Part shown: piece by piece, positions 35,200-44,567 of the stretch
Layout: each line of letters opens with the position of its first letter
Position numbering within the stretch: position 1 is the stretch's first letter
Assembly (NCBI RefSeq): GCF_004803505.1
Contig: NZ_SSWH01000006.1
Coordinates: 124,001-188,000, forward strand
Source of the DNA: Arthrobacter echini
GTDB lineage: Bacteria; Actinomycetota; Actinomycetes; Actinomycetales; Micrococcaceae
Length of the DNA: 64,000 nt
Direction: 5' to 3'
The notes under the pieces: generated by a model
What the model was told of the DNA's origin: nothing
What the model saw: the letters and a program-made list of their open reading frames with translations, nothing else
Database searches by the model: none
Translations under genes and position numbers: made by a program

Positions 35200-36540
35200 A
35201 TGAGCACCGAGTCCCTCACCGCGCTGACACCTGCGCCCGGACAGTCCCGCGCACTCCGCAGCATCACGGTGGCTCACGGCGGGCTGGACCCCCGTTCCGG
35301 CCTCCTGGACTATCTGGTGCGCAACGACGCCCACACCTGGATCCGGCACAACGGAGGCATGGTGGGCTACGGCGAGACGAAGCGCTTCACGGTGACCGGG
35401 CCGGACCGTTTCACCCGTGGGCAGGACTGGTGGCGTCGGGAACTGGCCGGCGCCCACGTGGTCGACGAGCTCGGCGTCCCGGGGTCAGGGCTGATCGCCT
35501 TCGGGTCCTTCGCCTTCTCCAAGACCTCGGCACACGAGTCACGCCTGATCGTGCCCGAGGTCGTGGTGGGCTGCACGGACGGCCGGGGGTGGCTGACATA
35601 TATCACCGATGACCCCGAGGCAGAGCTCACTGCCGAGGCCGCGGAAACCGCTCTGGCCGCCTATCTCCTCGAGCCCGACGAGCAGTACCCCCCGAGCCCG
35701 GGAGACCGCCTTGCCCCCGGCGTCCTGAGCGAGGACGAGTACCAGGCGGTCGTCGCCGAAGGTGTCAGGCACGTCCACGACGGCGAGCTGAGCAAGCTCG
35801 TGCTCGCCCGCGACGTCGTCGCGGAGCTGGAGCGGCCGGTGTCCACCGCGCGGGTGCTGCGCGAGCTCGCCGTGCGGTACGAGGACTGCTGGACCTACGC
35901 CGTCGACGGCCTGATCGGTTCGACGCCCGAGATGCTGATCAAGGTGGAGAACAACACGGCCCAGGCGCGTGTCCTTGCCGGGACGCTCGATCGCGCCGGT
36001 GCGCCGGCAGCCGATCCCGGCTACGCCGAGCGGGTCCTCGCCGGTTCGGAGAAGCAGCTCCATGAGCATCAGATCGCGATCGACTCCCTGACCGGGACGC
36101 TGGAGCCGTTCACGAGCTCGATGACCTCGCACAGCGAGCCGTTCGTGCTGCAGTTGCCCAACGTGTGGCATCTCGCCTCGGACGTCACGGCGAATCTGAC
36201 CCCGGACGGCGACGGACACGTACCGACGTCGCTGGCCCTGGTGCAGGCACTGCATCCCACCGCGGCGGTGTGCGGCACCCCGACCACCGTTGCCGGCGCG
36301 CTCATCCGCGAGCTCGAGCACCTCCAGCGCGGACCCTACGCGGGGCCCGTGGGCTGGATCGACGCGGCCGGCAACGGAGAGTGGGGGATCGCCCTCCGCG
36401 GCGCCGTCGTCGAGACTCCGACAAGGGTCCGGCTCTACGCCGGGTGCGGCATCGTGGAGGGTTCCCGGCCCGAGGCGGAACTGGCGGAGACGTGGAGCAA
36501 GTTCCGCCCCATGATGGAAGCCCTCGGCATCAGCCGCTGA
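35200..36540 (+). CDS. menF: Isochorismate synthase MenF
   Basis: A 446-residue chorismate-using enzyme. The conserved C-terminal catalytic region includes GSTPEMLIKVENNTAQARVL, AGTLDRAGAP, LHPTAAVCGTPTTVAGALI and YAGPVGWIDAAGNGEWGIAL. It turns chorismate into isochorismate, the entry step to menaquinone. An EntC-like role for salicylate is possible but the menaquinone neighbours argue for MenF. I chose the ATG at 35200 from position and the gggaaa site, rather than the frame start at 35074, which would lie inside menG. Confidence 0.9.
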   Translation: MSTESLTALTPAPGQSRALRSITVAHGGLDPRSGLLDYLVRNDAHTWIRHNGGMVGYGETKRFTVTGPDRFTRGQDWWRRELAGAHVVDELGVPGSGLIAFGSFAFSKTSAHESRLIVPEVVVGCTDGRGWLTYITDDPEAELTAEAAETALAAYLLEPDEQYPPSPGDRLAPGVLSEDEYQAVVAEGVRHVHDGELSKLVLARDVVAELERPVSTARVLRELAVRYEDCWTYAVDGLIGSTPEMLIKVENNTAQARVLAGTLDRAGAPAADPGYAERVLAGSEKQLHEHQIAIDSLTGTLEPFTSSMTSHSEPFVLQLPNVWHLASDVTANLTPDGDGHVPTSLALVQALHPTAAVCGTPTTVAGALIRELEHLQRGPYAGPVGWIDAAGNGEWGIALRGAVVETPTRVRLYAGCGIVEGSRPEAELAETWSKFRPMMEALGISR

Positions 36541-36550
36541 CGCAGCCCAG

Positions 36551-36610
36551 GGTTACCCATGGGCACTTCTTGTAACCTGTGACGCACATCTCTGTGTTCG
36601 TCGTTACAAT
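36551..36610 (+). promoter_or_regulatory. Promoter region with inverted GTAAC/GTTAC motifs
   Basis: GGTTAC (36551), TTGTAAC (36570-36576) and GTTACAA (36603-36609) are related half-sites. The last two are perfect reverse complements 26 bases apart, and GGTTAC/GTAACC form a second pair. TACAAT at 36605-36610 fits a -10 box for the ABC transporter operon and overlaps the right half-site. Confidence 0.5.
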
Positions 36611-36656
36611 CAGCAGGACATTTCTCTTCATCGCTCCCGTCCAAGTGAGGTCCTTC

Positions 36657-37469
36657 ATGATTCGCAGGAACAGCGCACTGCTCGCGGCAGTAGCCGCCGG
36701 AACCCTTCTACTGAGTGCCTGCGGCGGAGGCTCCGACGACGCCGACACCGGCTCGGACGCGACGCCCGGCTCGGAGGCCGGCGGCCTCAACCTCGTCACA
36801 CCCGGCTCGCTCACCGTCTGCTCGGACGTCCCCTACCCGCCCTTCGAGTTCGAGGAGGACGGGGAGTACACCGGCTTCGATCTGGACCTCATGCGGGAGA
36901 TCGCCACAGGCATGGAGCTCGAGTTCACCGTGCAGGACGTCGGCTTCGACGGCCTCCAGAGCGGCGTCGCCTTCGGTGCGGGCACGTGCGATGTGGGCGC
37001 CAGTGCCATGACCATCACCGAGGAGCGCCAGCAGAGCCTCACCTTCTCGGACCCCTACTACGACTCGCTGCAGTCCCTCCTGGTCCCCGAGGGCTCCGAC
37101 ATCTCCTCGATCGAGGATCTGGGCGGCATGCGGGTCGGTGTGCAGCAGGGCACCACCGGCGAGAACTACGCGGGAGAGAACGCACCGGAGGATGCGGAGA
37201 TCGTCTCCTTCCCGTCAGACGGCGAGATGTACGCCTCCATCCAGGCGGGTGGTGTGGACGCGCTCCTGCAGGATCTGCCCGTCAACATCGGCCACACCGA
37301 GGACGGCGCCTTCACCATCGCCGAGGAGTACGAGACGGACGAGCAGTACGGCTTCGCGATGTCCCAGGACGGCACCGAGGAACTCGTCGCCGCGGTGAAC
37401 GAGCAGCTCGCCGCTCTGCGGGACAGCGGCAGGTACCAGGAGATCTACGACTCCTACTTCGCGGAGTAG
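36657..37469 (+). CDS. ABC transporter substrate-binding lipoprotein (polar amino acids)
   Basis: A 270-residue lipoprotein. The signal peptide ends in LLLSACGGG with the lipidated cysteine near residue 21, then an acidic linker. The mature part is a type II periplasmic binding fold of the glutamine/cystine family: TVCSDVPYPPFEFEEDGEYT, GFDLDLMREIATGM, MTITEERQQSLTFSDPYYDS. It should deliver a polar amino acid to the permease encoded next. The start ATG 36657 has gtgagg nine bases upstream. Confidence 0.93.
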   Translation: MIRRNSALLAAVAAGTLLLSACGGGSDDADTGSDATPGSEAGGLNLVTPGSLTVCSDVPYPPFEFEEDGEYTGFDLDLMREIATGMELEFTVQDVGFDGLQSGVAFGAGTCDVGASAMTITEERQQSLTFSDPYYDSLQSLLVPEGSDISSIEDLGGMRVGVQQGTTGENYAGENAPEDAEIVSFPSDGEMYASIQAGGVDALLQDLPVNIGHTEDGAFTIAEEYETDEQYGFAMSQDGTEELVAAVNEQLAALRDSGRYQEIYDSYFAE

Positions 37470-37544
37470 ACCTGCCCTGCCCGTGCGGCCGGATCGATGC
37501 CCGGCCGCGCGGGCGACCCCGCTGACGGAAGGTACATCCCGCGC

Positions 37545-38330
37545 GTGAAACGCTCAACCCGCAGATATCTGGTCCAGGGCACTCTCTACGTCGTGTTCGT
37601 CCTGGTGGTCCTCTTCGTCGTGTTGTCCGCCGACTGGGAGCGGATCCAGCCCTACTTCTTCAACCCCGAGATCGCCGCGTCGCTCTTTCCGGACATCGTG
37701 CTGACCGCCGCGAAGAACACCGTCATCTACACCCTGATCGCCTTCGTGGGCGGTGTGCTCCTCGGACTTGTGCTGGCCCTCATGAAGCTCTCTCCGGTGC
37801 TGCCGTACCGCTGGCTCGCCACCGGCTTCATCGAGCTGTTCCGTGGCCTGCCCGCCCTGCTGGTGATCTTCGCCTTCGCCTTCGCCGTCCCCATCGCTCT
37901 CGAATGGCGACCGCCCGGGGGCAGCACGGGCGCCGGTCTGATCGGGCTCATCATCGTGTCCTCCGCCTATATCGCGGAAACCATCCGCGCCGGCATCGAG
38001 GCCGTCCCCAAGGGCCAGACGGAGGCAGCACGCTCGCTCGGCCTGAACCCGCTGTGGACCATGATCACGGTGGTCCTCCCGCAGGCCTTCCGCATCATCA
38101 CTCCGCCGCTGACGAACGAGCTCGTGATCATCATCAAGGACACCTCGCTGCTGTTCATCGTCGGGATGGCTCTGGACCAGCGGGAACTGACCACCTTCGC
38201 GCGCGACGCGCTCTCGAGCACGGCCAGCGCAACTCCGCTCGTGGTCGCGGCCCTGCTGTACCTGGTCATCACGTTGCCGCTCACCCAGCTGGTGGCGAAG
38301 CTCGAACGACACAACAAGAGAGGCCGGTGA
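37545..38330 (+). CDS. ABC transporter permease (polar amino acids)
   Basis: A permease of about 261 residues of the HisM/GlnP family with five or six membrane segments. The EAA loop is [20 protein letters not shown], and [17 protein letters not shown] is typical. A GTG start at 37545 with ggaagg upstream is preferred. The gene sits between the binding protein and the ATPase. Confidence 0.9.
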   Translation: MKRSTRRYLVQGTLYVVFVLVVLFVVLSADWERIQPYFFNPEIAASLFPDIVLTAAKNTVIYTLIAFVGGVLLGLVLALMKLSPVLPYRWLATGFIELFRGLPALLVIFAFAFAVPIALEWRPPGGSTGAGLIGLIIVSSAYIAETIRAGIEAVPKGQTEAARSLGLNPLWTMITVVLPQAFRIITPPLTNELVIIIKDTSLLFIVGMALDQRELTTFARDALSSTASATPLVVAALLYLVITLPLTQLVAKLERHNKRGR

Positions 38331-38335
38331 GCCCC

Positions 38336-39106
38336 ATGGCACATCCAGTGACGGGCAGCACGACAGCACCCGTGGCCGTCCCCGCCATCGAGGTGCGCGA
38401 GCTGTGCAAGACCTACGGCAGCAACGACGTGCTCAAGGGCATCGATTTCCACGTGGACCAGGGCGAGGTGGTCTGCGTCATCGGCCCCTCCGGGTCCGGC
38501 AAGTCGACGCTGCTGCGCTGCGTCAACCGGCTCGAGGAACCCACCAGCGGCGTCATCATGGTGGAGGGGATCGACATCACCGACAGCGAGACGGATCTCG
38601 ATGCCATCCGGACGCGCATCGGCATCGTGTTCCAGCAGTTCAATCTGTTCCCGCATCTGACGGTCCTGCAGAATCTGACCCTCGCCCAGCGACGGGCGAA
38701 GAAGCGCGGCAAGCGCGAAGCGGCAGAGATCGCACGGCGGAACCTCGAGAAAGTGGGTCTCGCGGAGAAGGCGGACGCGTTCCCGGCGCAGCTCTCGGGC
38801 GGTCAGCAGCAGCGTGTTGCCATCGCGCGGGCGCTGTCGATGGATCCGGACATGATGCTCTTCGACGAGCCGACCAGCGCGCTCGACCCGGAGCTCGTGG
38901 GTGATGTCCTGGGGGTCATGAAGCAGCTCGCGAGCGAAGGGATGACCATGATGGTGGTCACGCACGAGATGGGTTTCGCACGCGAGGTGGGCGACCGCGT
39001 GGTCTTCATGGACGGCGGCGTGGTGGTGGAGCAGGGCGTGCCCGAGGACGTCCTGGGCGATCCGCAGCACGAGCGGACGCAGTCGTTCCTCTCCAAGGTG
39101 CTCTGA
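38336..39106 (+). CDS. ABC transporter ATP-binding protein (polar amino acids)
   Basis: A 256-residue ATPase of the GlnQ type. Walker A is [12 protein letters not shown], the Q-loop [16 protein letters not shown], the signature [15 protein letters not shown] and Walker [15 protein letters not shown]. It would power uptake by the preceding lipoprotein and permease. The ATG at 38336 lies just after the permease stop. A GTG at 38327 that overlaps that stop as GTGA is an alternative. Confidence 0.94.
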   Translation: MAHPVTGSTTAPVAVPAIEVRELCKTYGSNDVLKGIDFHVDQGEVVCVIGPSGSGKSTLLRCVNRLEEPTSGVIMVEGIDITDSETDLDAIRTRIGIVFQQFNLFPHLTVLQNLTLAQRRAKKRGKREAAEIARRNLEKVGLAEKADAFPAQLSGGQQQRVAIARALSMDPDMMLFDEPTSALDPELVGDVLGVMKQLASEGMTMMVVTHEMGFAREVGDRVVFMDGGVVVEQGVPEDVLGDPQHERTQSFLSKVL

Positions 39107-39111
39107 CCTAG

Positions 39112-40863
39112 CTAGCCGACGGCGGCGGACACCGCCCGCCGGATGCGCGCGTGAAGCTCCCGCAGACCGCTGCGCCGGGTCTGCACCTCGAGGACGGAGC
39201 GCCCGACGACTGGCCGCACCAGCGCAGACCCCAGCTCCTCGAGCGTTCTCGCCCGCTCGTACCCGAGACCGTACGCAGCGGCCAGGGCGGCGACGTCGAC
39301 GGCGTGCGGCGTGCCGAAGAGGCGCTCGACGGCGGACCCGTAGCGGTCCGTCGTCGTCTCGGCTCCATGTTCGAGCAGACCGAAGATCGCGCCGCCGCCG
39401 TCGTTGAGCACCACGATCTGCAGATCCGGCTGCACCTCACCGTTGCCGATCAGCAGCCCACCGACGTCGTGCAGGAAGGTGAGGTCCCCCAACAGGACAC
39501 GTGTGGGGACACCGTTCGCAAGGGCGACGCCTGTCGCGGTCGAGATGGTGCCGTCGATGCCGGCGAGACCCCGATTGGCGAAGACCTCCAGCGGATGCCG
39601 GTCCGCGGACGCCATGAGATCCACGTCGCGAATGGGATTGGAGGAGCCGAGCACGAGATTGCCCTCCGTACCGGCCCATACCGCCTCGGCGACGTGCAGG
39701 CCGGTGAGCTCCACCTCGTCGTCGAGCAGTGCATGGATCGCGGCGTCCGCTCGTGCCCCGGCTTCCTGCCACGTGCGCAGCCACCCCTCCTCCCCGCGGG
39801 AGGCGAACGCGAGCAGCTCGGGTAGATCGACGATGATCCGCTCGGGTCGGCGGCCCTCCTCGAACCATGCGACGGGCTCGGGCAGGTACAGCGCGTGCTC
39901 GACGTCGGACCGCGCCAGGAGCGCCGTCACGGGCCGGGAGAGTGTGGGCCGACCGAACACGATTACACGGGTGATCCTCGGTCCGAGTTCATCGAGCAGC
40001 AGACGGTACGCAGTAATCGCATTTTTGCCGACACGCGCGTTCGACGACGGCTCGGCCAGCAAGGGGAGTTCGAGCTGCGCGGCGACGACGGCGGCGATGT
40101 CCCCGGCACCGTGTCCGGCGACGACCACCGTACGGCTGCCATGGCGCGGACCGGTGCGTGGACTCGGCGCCTGCCCTGCCGCGCTGAGAGCGGCCCTGTC
40201 CGACCGGGTAGTACCGGACGGAACCGGCACCGGCTCCACGGCCGCCGGAGGTGCGACCGCCTCCTGAGCATCATCGTGATTCGGCGAGCGGTCCCCCGTC
40301 GGCACGAGCGGGTCCCGGAACGCGAGATTCAGGTGCACGGGACCACGCGGGGTGTGACCCGCGTCGCCGCCGAGTGCGGCCCGGAGTGCCGCCGTGACGG
40401 GACCGGTCGGGTCGTCCCCGGCGGCGACGTCGAAGTCCGTGCGTACGTGCACGCCGAACAGCTGCGGCTGCACGGTGGTCTGGTTGGCCCCGGTCCCCCG
40501 CAGCTCGGCGGGCCGGTCGGCCGACACGACCACGAGGGGCACCGCCGCGTGGTTCGCCTCCATGACGGCGGGCAGGAGTTCTCCCACGGCTGTGCCCGAC
40601 GTCGTCACGATGGCAACCGGACGGCCCGCACCCAGGGCCAGGCCCAGTGCCGTGAAGCCCCCGGAGCGTTCGTCGATGCGCACGTGCAGGCGCACGCGCC
40701 CTGCCGCCTCCGCGTCGGCGAGCGCGTAGGCCAGCGGCGCACTGCGGGACCCGGGGGCGACGACGACGTCGGTGACGCCGCCCGCGATGAGTGCTGCGAC
40801 GGCTCGCGCTGCCGATGCGGCGGAATCGAGGGCAGGATCAGGATCGGTCGCGGATTCGGTCAC
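39112..40863 (-). CDS. menD: SEPHCHC synthase MenD
   Basis: A 583-residue thiamine-diphosphate enzyme that adds 2-oxoglutarate to isochorismate. The N-terminal catalytic part is DVVVAPGSRSAPLAYALADA, and the ThDP motif spans LLGDLTFLHDVGGLLIG to VVLNDGGGAIFGLLEHGAE. The GTG at 40863 overlaps the TGA of menC as GTGA, so the two are coupled. The frame could be longer, but the upstream codons lie in menC. Confidence 0.94.
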   Translation of the reverse strand: MTESATDPDPALDSAASAARAVAALIAGGVTDVVVAPGSRSAPLAYALADAEAAGRVRLHVRIDERSGGFTALGLALGAGRPVAIVTTSGTAVGELLPAVMEANHAAVPLVVVSADRPAELRGTGANQTTVQPQLFGVHVRTDFDVAAGDDPTGPVTAALRAALGGDAGHTPRGPVHLNLAFRDPLVPTGDRSPNHDDAQEAVAPPAAVEPVPVPSGTTRSDRAALSAAGQAPSPRTGPRHGSRTVVVAGHGAGDIAAVVAAQLELPLLAEPSSNARVGKNAITAYRLLLDELGPRITRVIVFGRPTLSRPVTALLARSDVEHALYLPEPVAWFEEGRRPERIIVDLPELLAFASRGEEGWLRTWQEAGARADAAIHALLDDEVELTGLHVAEAVWAGTEGNLVLGSSNPIRDVDLMASADRHPLEVFANRGLAGIDGTISTATGVALANGVPTRVLLGDLTFLHDVGGLLIGNGEVQPDLQIVVLNDGGGAIFGLLEHGAETTTDRYGSAVERLFGTPHAVDVAALAAAYGLGYERARTLEELGSALVRPVVGRSVLEVQTRRSGLRELHARIRRAVSAAVG

Positions 40864-41912
40864 GACCCCATCCTCACACCCGACAGGACGGCATGGGTGC
40901 GGCGGAGCCTCTCCAGCCACCACCGCGTGCGCTCCGGTGCGGCAGCGAAGCGCTCCAGCCGGGTCCGGGACACGGCGACGTCGCGCACCGGCAGGGATCC
41001 GGCGTCGGGCATCAGGGAGGACTGCGTCACGTCGCCGGCCATGAGCGAGACCGTGGCGAGTCCGCAGGCGTAGGGCAGCTCCGGCAGCGCGGCGGCGAGG
41101 GCCACGCCGGCGCGAATGCCCACGGAGGTGTCCAGTGCGGAGCTGACGACGGCAGGAAGCCCGGCCTGCGCGATGATCTCCAGCGCCCGGCGGACACCAC
41201 CGAGGGGTGGCGCCTTGATGACGAGGAGATCGGCCGCATCCTCACGGGCCACGAGCAGCGGATCCTCCTGGCGCCGGACGCTCTCGTCCGCGGCGACGAG
41301 CACACCGTACCCGCGTCGCTGCACCTCCAGGCGAACAGTGCGTAGACCCGGGATGTCGGCCACGGGCTGCTCCACGTACTGCAGGTCGAAACGGGCCATG
41401 GCGTCGACGGCAGCGAGCGCCTCGTCCGTGCTCCAGCCACCATTGGCGTCGAGCTTGATACCGGCGTCGGGCAGCAGGCGGCGCACCTCCGCGACCCGGG
41501 CGACGTCGTCGGCGAGGCTCTGTCCCCGCTCGGCGACCTTGATCTTGACCGCGCCGACACGCCCGAAGCGGGTGAGGACCATTTCCACGCGACCCGGTTC
41601 GACGGCGGGGACCGTCGCATTGACCGGGATCGACGTGCGGACCGGTGCAGGGAAACCATGCCACGCCGCCTCGAGCGCGCAAGCGAGCCAGGGCGCGGAC
41701 TCGACGTCGTCGTACTCCAGGAACGGGCAGAACTCTCCCCAGCCCACAGGCCCCTCGACCAGGAGGGCCTCGCGCTCGAGAACGCCGCGGAACTTCACCC
41801 GCATGGGGATGGAGACCACCCGTGCGGAGGAGATCACGTCGTGGAGGTCGGGCACGGGAAGCGGCCGGCCGCCCACGAAGGGATCCGGCGGAGGGTTGGA
41901 CACAGCGCTCAC
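40860..41912 (-). CDS. menC: o-Succinylbenzoate synthase MenC
   Basis: A 350-residue enolase-superfamily enzyme that dehydrates SHCHC to o-succinylbenzoate. The catalytic lysines are in GAVKIKVAERG and LLVIKAPPLGGVRRAL. Metal-binding residues lie in IKLDANGGWSTDEA, YVEQPVADI and VAADESVRR. It is upstream of and coupled with menD. menB, menE and menA are not in the window. Confidence 0.93.
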   Translation of the reverse strand: MSAVSNPPPDPFVGGRPLPVPDLHDVISSARVVSIPMRVKFRGVLEREALLVEGPVGWGEFCPFLEYDDVESAPWLACALEAAWHGFPAPVRTSIPVNATVPAVEPGRVEMVLTRFGRVGAVKIKVAERGQSLADDVARVAEVRRLLPDAGIKLDANGGWSTDEALAAVDAMARFDLQYVEQPVADIPGLRTVRLEVQRRGYGVLVAADESVRRQEDPLLVAREDAADLLVIKAPPLGGVRRALEIIAQAGLPAVVSSALDTSVGIRAGVALAAALPELPYACGLATVSLMAGDVTQSSLMPDAGSLPVRDVAVSRTRLERFAAAPERTRWWLERLRRTHAVLSGVRMGS

Positions 41913-42060
41913 ACGCTCAGGCTACGGGAGCGTTGCCACGCAGCACTCCCGGAGCAGAAGCTCCGAGACGACGGGGCCCACGACCCTACGGAGCCGACGT
42001 GCATCGGGCAGACCTGTAACACCACCGGAATTCACAGGCGCATGTGGAAGCATTGACGCG

Positions 42061-42963
42061 ATGCCTCAGCAGATGACCGGCCCCGCAGGGCGAGCACCGT
42101 GGCTGCCGATAGTCTTCGTCCTGGCGGCAGCAGGCTGTGCAGCAGCGCTCGGATGGACCTACTGGGCCTTCGTCCGGACCACACGGGGCCAGTTCGCCGA
42201 CGAGTCGGCGCTGCGTCAGGCAGCTCTGCTGGCACCGGAGACGAAGGGCGCTTTCCTCAGCTTCCTCGACACCCTGCCGACCATCTCGCTGATCCTCACG
42301 GCAGCCGCCATCCTCCTCGTCGCGGTGCTGCGCAGACGATACCCGGCGGCCATCGTCGCGACCGGCGTCATCGCCGCCTCGAACCTCACGACGCAGCTGC
42401 TGAAGAACGTCGTCCTCGATCGCCCGGACCGGGGCGTGGAGACACTGAGCTTCAACTCGCTGCCGTCCGGGCACACGACCCTCGCAGCCTCCACGGCAGC
42501 CGCCGTCCTCCTGATCGTGGCGCCGCGGTGGCGTCCGTTCGCTGCGGCGATGGGTGGGGCGTACTCCGTCCTTGCAGGGGCTGCCACCTACGTCAATCTC
42601 TGGCACCGCCCGGCCGACGTCGTCGCGGCCCTGCTCGTCGTCGGCGGCTGGACACTGCTCGCCGGACCGGTGATCCTGCGGACGGACGGACAAGGAAGCA
42701 CCCGGCGGGCAGCGGGCGCCGGGTGGGGATCCTCGCGTCGCTGGCTCGTGCTGTGCTGGACGCTGGGTGTCGGTGGCCTGGTGCTCTCGGCCCTGGTGTA
42801 CCTCACGGTTCGGGCCGACCTCCCGTTCCCGGCTCCGGATGCCGGCCGCCCGCTGTTCTTCTGGTGGGGCCTGCTGTGGATCACCGGCGTAGGTTTCGTC
42901 CTGGCAGCCGCGACAGGCTCACTCCTCGCGGCGGCCCGGCTCACCGGCAGGGCGCTTGCCTGA
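42061..42963 (+). CDS. PAP2-family membrane phosphatase
   Basis: A 300-residue membrane protein with the three PAP2 motifs: KNVVLDRPD (K-x6-RP type), LPSGHTT and a third histidine motif in NLWHRPADVV, which lacks the usual serine-arginine. About seven membrane segments are visible, more than the usual six. It probably dephosphorylates lipid phosphates such as undecaprenyl pyrophosphate or phosphatidic acid. It is a single gene, starting at ATG 42061. Confidence 0.88.
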   Translation: MPQQMTGPAGRAPWLPIVFVLAAAGCAAALGWTYWAFVRTTRGQFADESALRQAALLAPETKGAFLSFLDTLPTISLILTAAAILLVAVLRRRYPAAIVATGVIAASNLTTQLLKNVVLDRPDRGVETLSFNSLPSGHTTLAASTAAAVLLIVAPRWRPFAAAMGGAYSVLAGAATYVNLWHRPADVVAALLVVGGWTLLAGPVILRTDGQGSTRRAAGAGWGSSRRWLVLCWTLGVGGLVLSALVYLTVRADLPFPAPDAGRPLFFWWGLLWITGVGFVLAAATGSLLAAARLTGRALA

Positions 42964-42996
42964 TCGCTCCGGCGCCCGCCCCGCCGGGAACGCCGA

Positions 42997-44355
42997 CTAC
43001 TCGTGGCGCAGGGGTTCGGCGGAGGTCTCGCGCGAGACGGCGACGGCGATCAGCGACACGACCGCTGCGGCGACGAGATACCAGGCAGGAGCCAGGTCGC
43101 TTCCCGATACGCCGATGAGGTAGGTCGCCACGAACGGCGCGGTGCCGCCGAAGATCGCGTTCGAGAGATTGAAGCTGACAGCGAAGCCGGTGTAGCGCAC
43201 GCGGGTGGGGAACATCTCCGCGAGGAAGCACGGCAGCGTCCCGTCGTTGAGCGTGAGCATGGCGCCGAGGAGGATCTGGACCAGGACGATGACCAGGAAA
43301 CTCCCCGTACCGAGCAGGGCGAATGCCGGCACGGTCAGCACGATGAACGTGATCGACGCCGAGATGAGCACCTTCTTCCGGCCGTAGCGGTCCGAGAGCG
43401 CCCCGGTCAGGAAGATGAAGCCGATGTAGGTGATCAGCGCGATGGTGGTGGCCAGGAAGGACTCCGTGGCACCGAGGCCCAGCTCCGCGGAGAGATACGT
43501 GGGCATGTAGCTGAGGATCACGTAGAAGCCGACGGCGTTGAGCAGCACGGCCCCGCCTGCCCGGAGCAGCAGACGCCAGTGGAGGCGGAAGAGGCTGGCG
43601 ACCGGCGCCTTGATGGTCTCGTCCTCCTCCGCCAGCTCGCGGAACACCGGGGTGTCCTCGAGCTTGGTCCGGATGTAGCGCCCGATCAGGCCCATGGGGG
43701 CGGCGAGGAGGAAGGGCAGACGCCAGCCCCAGCTGCTCATGGCGTCGTCGTCGAGCAGGGTGGTCAGCAGGCCCGCGATGAGTGAGCCGAGCAGGAGCCC
43801 GGCCGCCGTGCTCGCCGGCACCACGGCCGCGTAGAGCCCGCGCTTCTTCTCGGGGGCGTACTCGACGAGGAACGCCGAGGCACCGGCGTACTCGCCGGAG
43901 GCGGAGAAGCCCTGGACCACGCGGAGGAGCAGGAGCAGGATCGGCGCCCAGATGCCGATGACGGCGTAGCTGGGGATGAGGGCGATGCAGAACGTCGCAC
44001 CGGACATGATCAGGATCGAGAGGGACAGCGCGGTCCGCCGTCCCACCTTGTCGCCGATGTGCCCCCACACGAAGCCGCCGATCGGCCGCACCAGGAAGGA
44101 GATCGCGAAGAGCGCGAAGGTGAGCAGGAGGCCCGTCTGCGGATCGGACTCCGGGAAGAAGACCGCCGCGATCGTGACCGCCAGATATCCGTAGACGGCG
44201 TAGTCGAACCACTCGACGAAGTTGCCGATGAAGCTCGCCGCAATGACTCGCCTGCGGGTGCTGCTGTCCACCGTGATCGGTGCGAACGTCTCGTCCAGAC
44301 CCACGGGAGATGCCCCCGTGGTAACGGAACTGCGGTTGTCCTCGTTCTCCGCCAT
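42997..44355 (-). CDS. MFS metabolite:H+ symporter (ProP/KgtP type)
   Basis: A 452-residue symporter with 12 membrane segments. Hallmarks are SFIGNFVEWFDYAVYGYLAV in the first segment, FLVRPIGGFVWGHIGDKVGRR in the signature loop and FSASGEYAGASAFLVEYAP. The family carries small organic acids, betaines and proline. Its promoter shares the operator found before the BCCT-creatininase and creatinase genes, so it likely imports a compound of that pathway, for example creatine, sarcosine or betaine. The ATG at 44355 has a gaggtgg site. Confidence 0.9.
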   Translation of the reverse strand: MAENEDNRSSVTTGASPVGLDETFAPITVDSSTRRRVIAASFIGNFVEWFDYAVYGYLAVTIAAVFFPESDPQTGLLLTFALFAISFLVRPIGGFVWGHIGDKVGRRTALSLSILIMSGATFCIALIPSYAVIGIWAPILLLLLRVVQGFSASGEYAGASAFLVEYAPEKKRGLYAAVVPASTAAGLLLGSLIAGLLTTLLDDDAMSSWGWRLPFLLAAPMGLIGRYIRTKLEDTPVFRELAEEDETIKAPVASLFRLHWRLLLRAGGAVLLNAVGFYVILSYMPTYLSAELGLGATESFLATTIALITYIGFIFLTGALSDRYGRKKVLISASITFIVLTVPAFALLGTGSFLVIVLVQILLGAMLTLNDGTLPCFLAEMFPTRVRYTGFAVSFNLSNAIFGGTAPFVATYLIGVSGSDLAPAWYLVAAAVVSLIAVAVSRETSAEPLRHE

Positions 44356-44374
44356 GATCCACCTCTTCGTCGGA

Positions 44375-44431
44375 GTTGCATTCAATGCAACATGGTTGCA
44401 CAAGACTATGAGTGCGCAACGTCACAGTCAA
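44375..44431 (-). promoter_or_regulatory. Promoter and GTTGC-N7-GCAAC operator of the MFS symporter
   Basis: On the minus strand TTGACT (44431-44426) and TAGTCT (44408-44403) are 17 bases apart. Eleven bases after the -10 lies GTTGC-attgaat-GCAAC (44391-44375), in fact a perfect 17-bp palindrome. The layout matches the two promoters at 53613 and 56437. Confidence 0.75.
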
Positions 44432-44500
44432 GGGTCGCCGCGATGTGTTTCAGCGGTGAGGTCCAGGACTGCGCTTCAAGGACGGACTCCGGGCACGAGA

Positions 44501-44526
44501 AAGCCGACCGGTGCTCCGGTCGGCTT
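44501..44526 (-). terminator. Terminator of the glyA-sox-purU operon
   Basis: A perfect 11-bp stem, 44501-44511 with 44516-44526, and a 4-base loop. On the minus strand it is followed by TCTCG after TTT, so it fits an intrinsic terminator after purU. Confidence 0.82.
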
Positions 44527-44567
44527 CTCCTGTCGTGCTGATGACCGCGGTGCTGGAGACGGAACCC

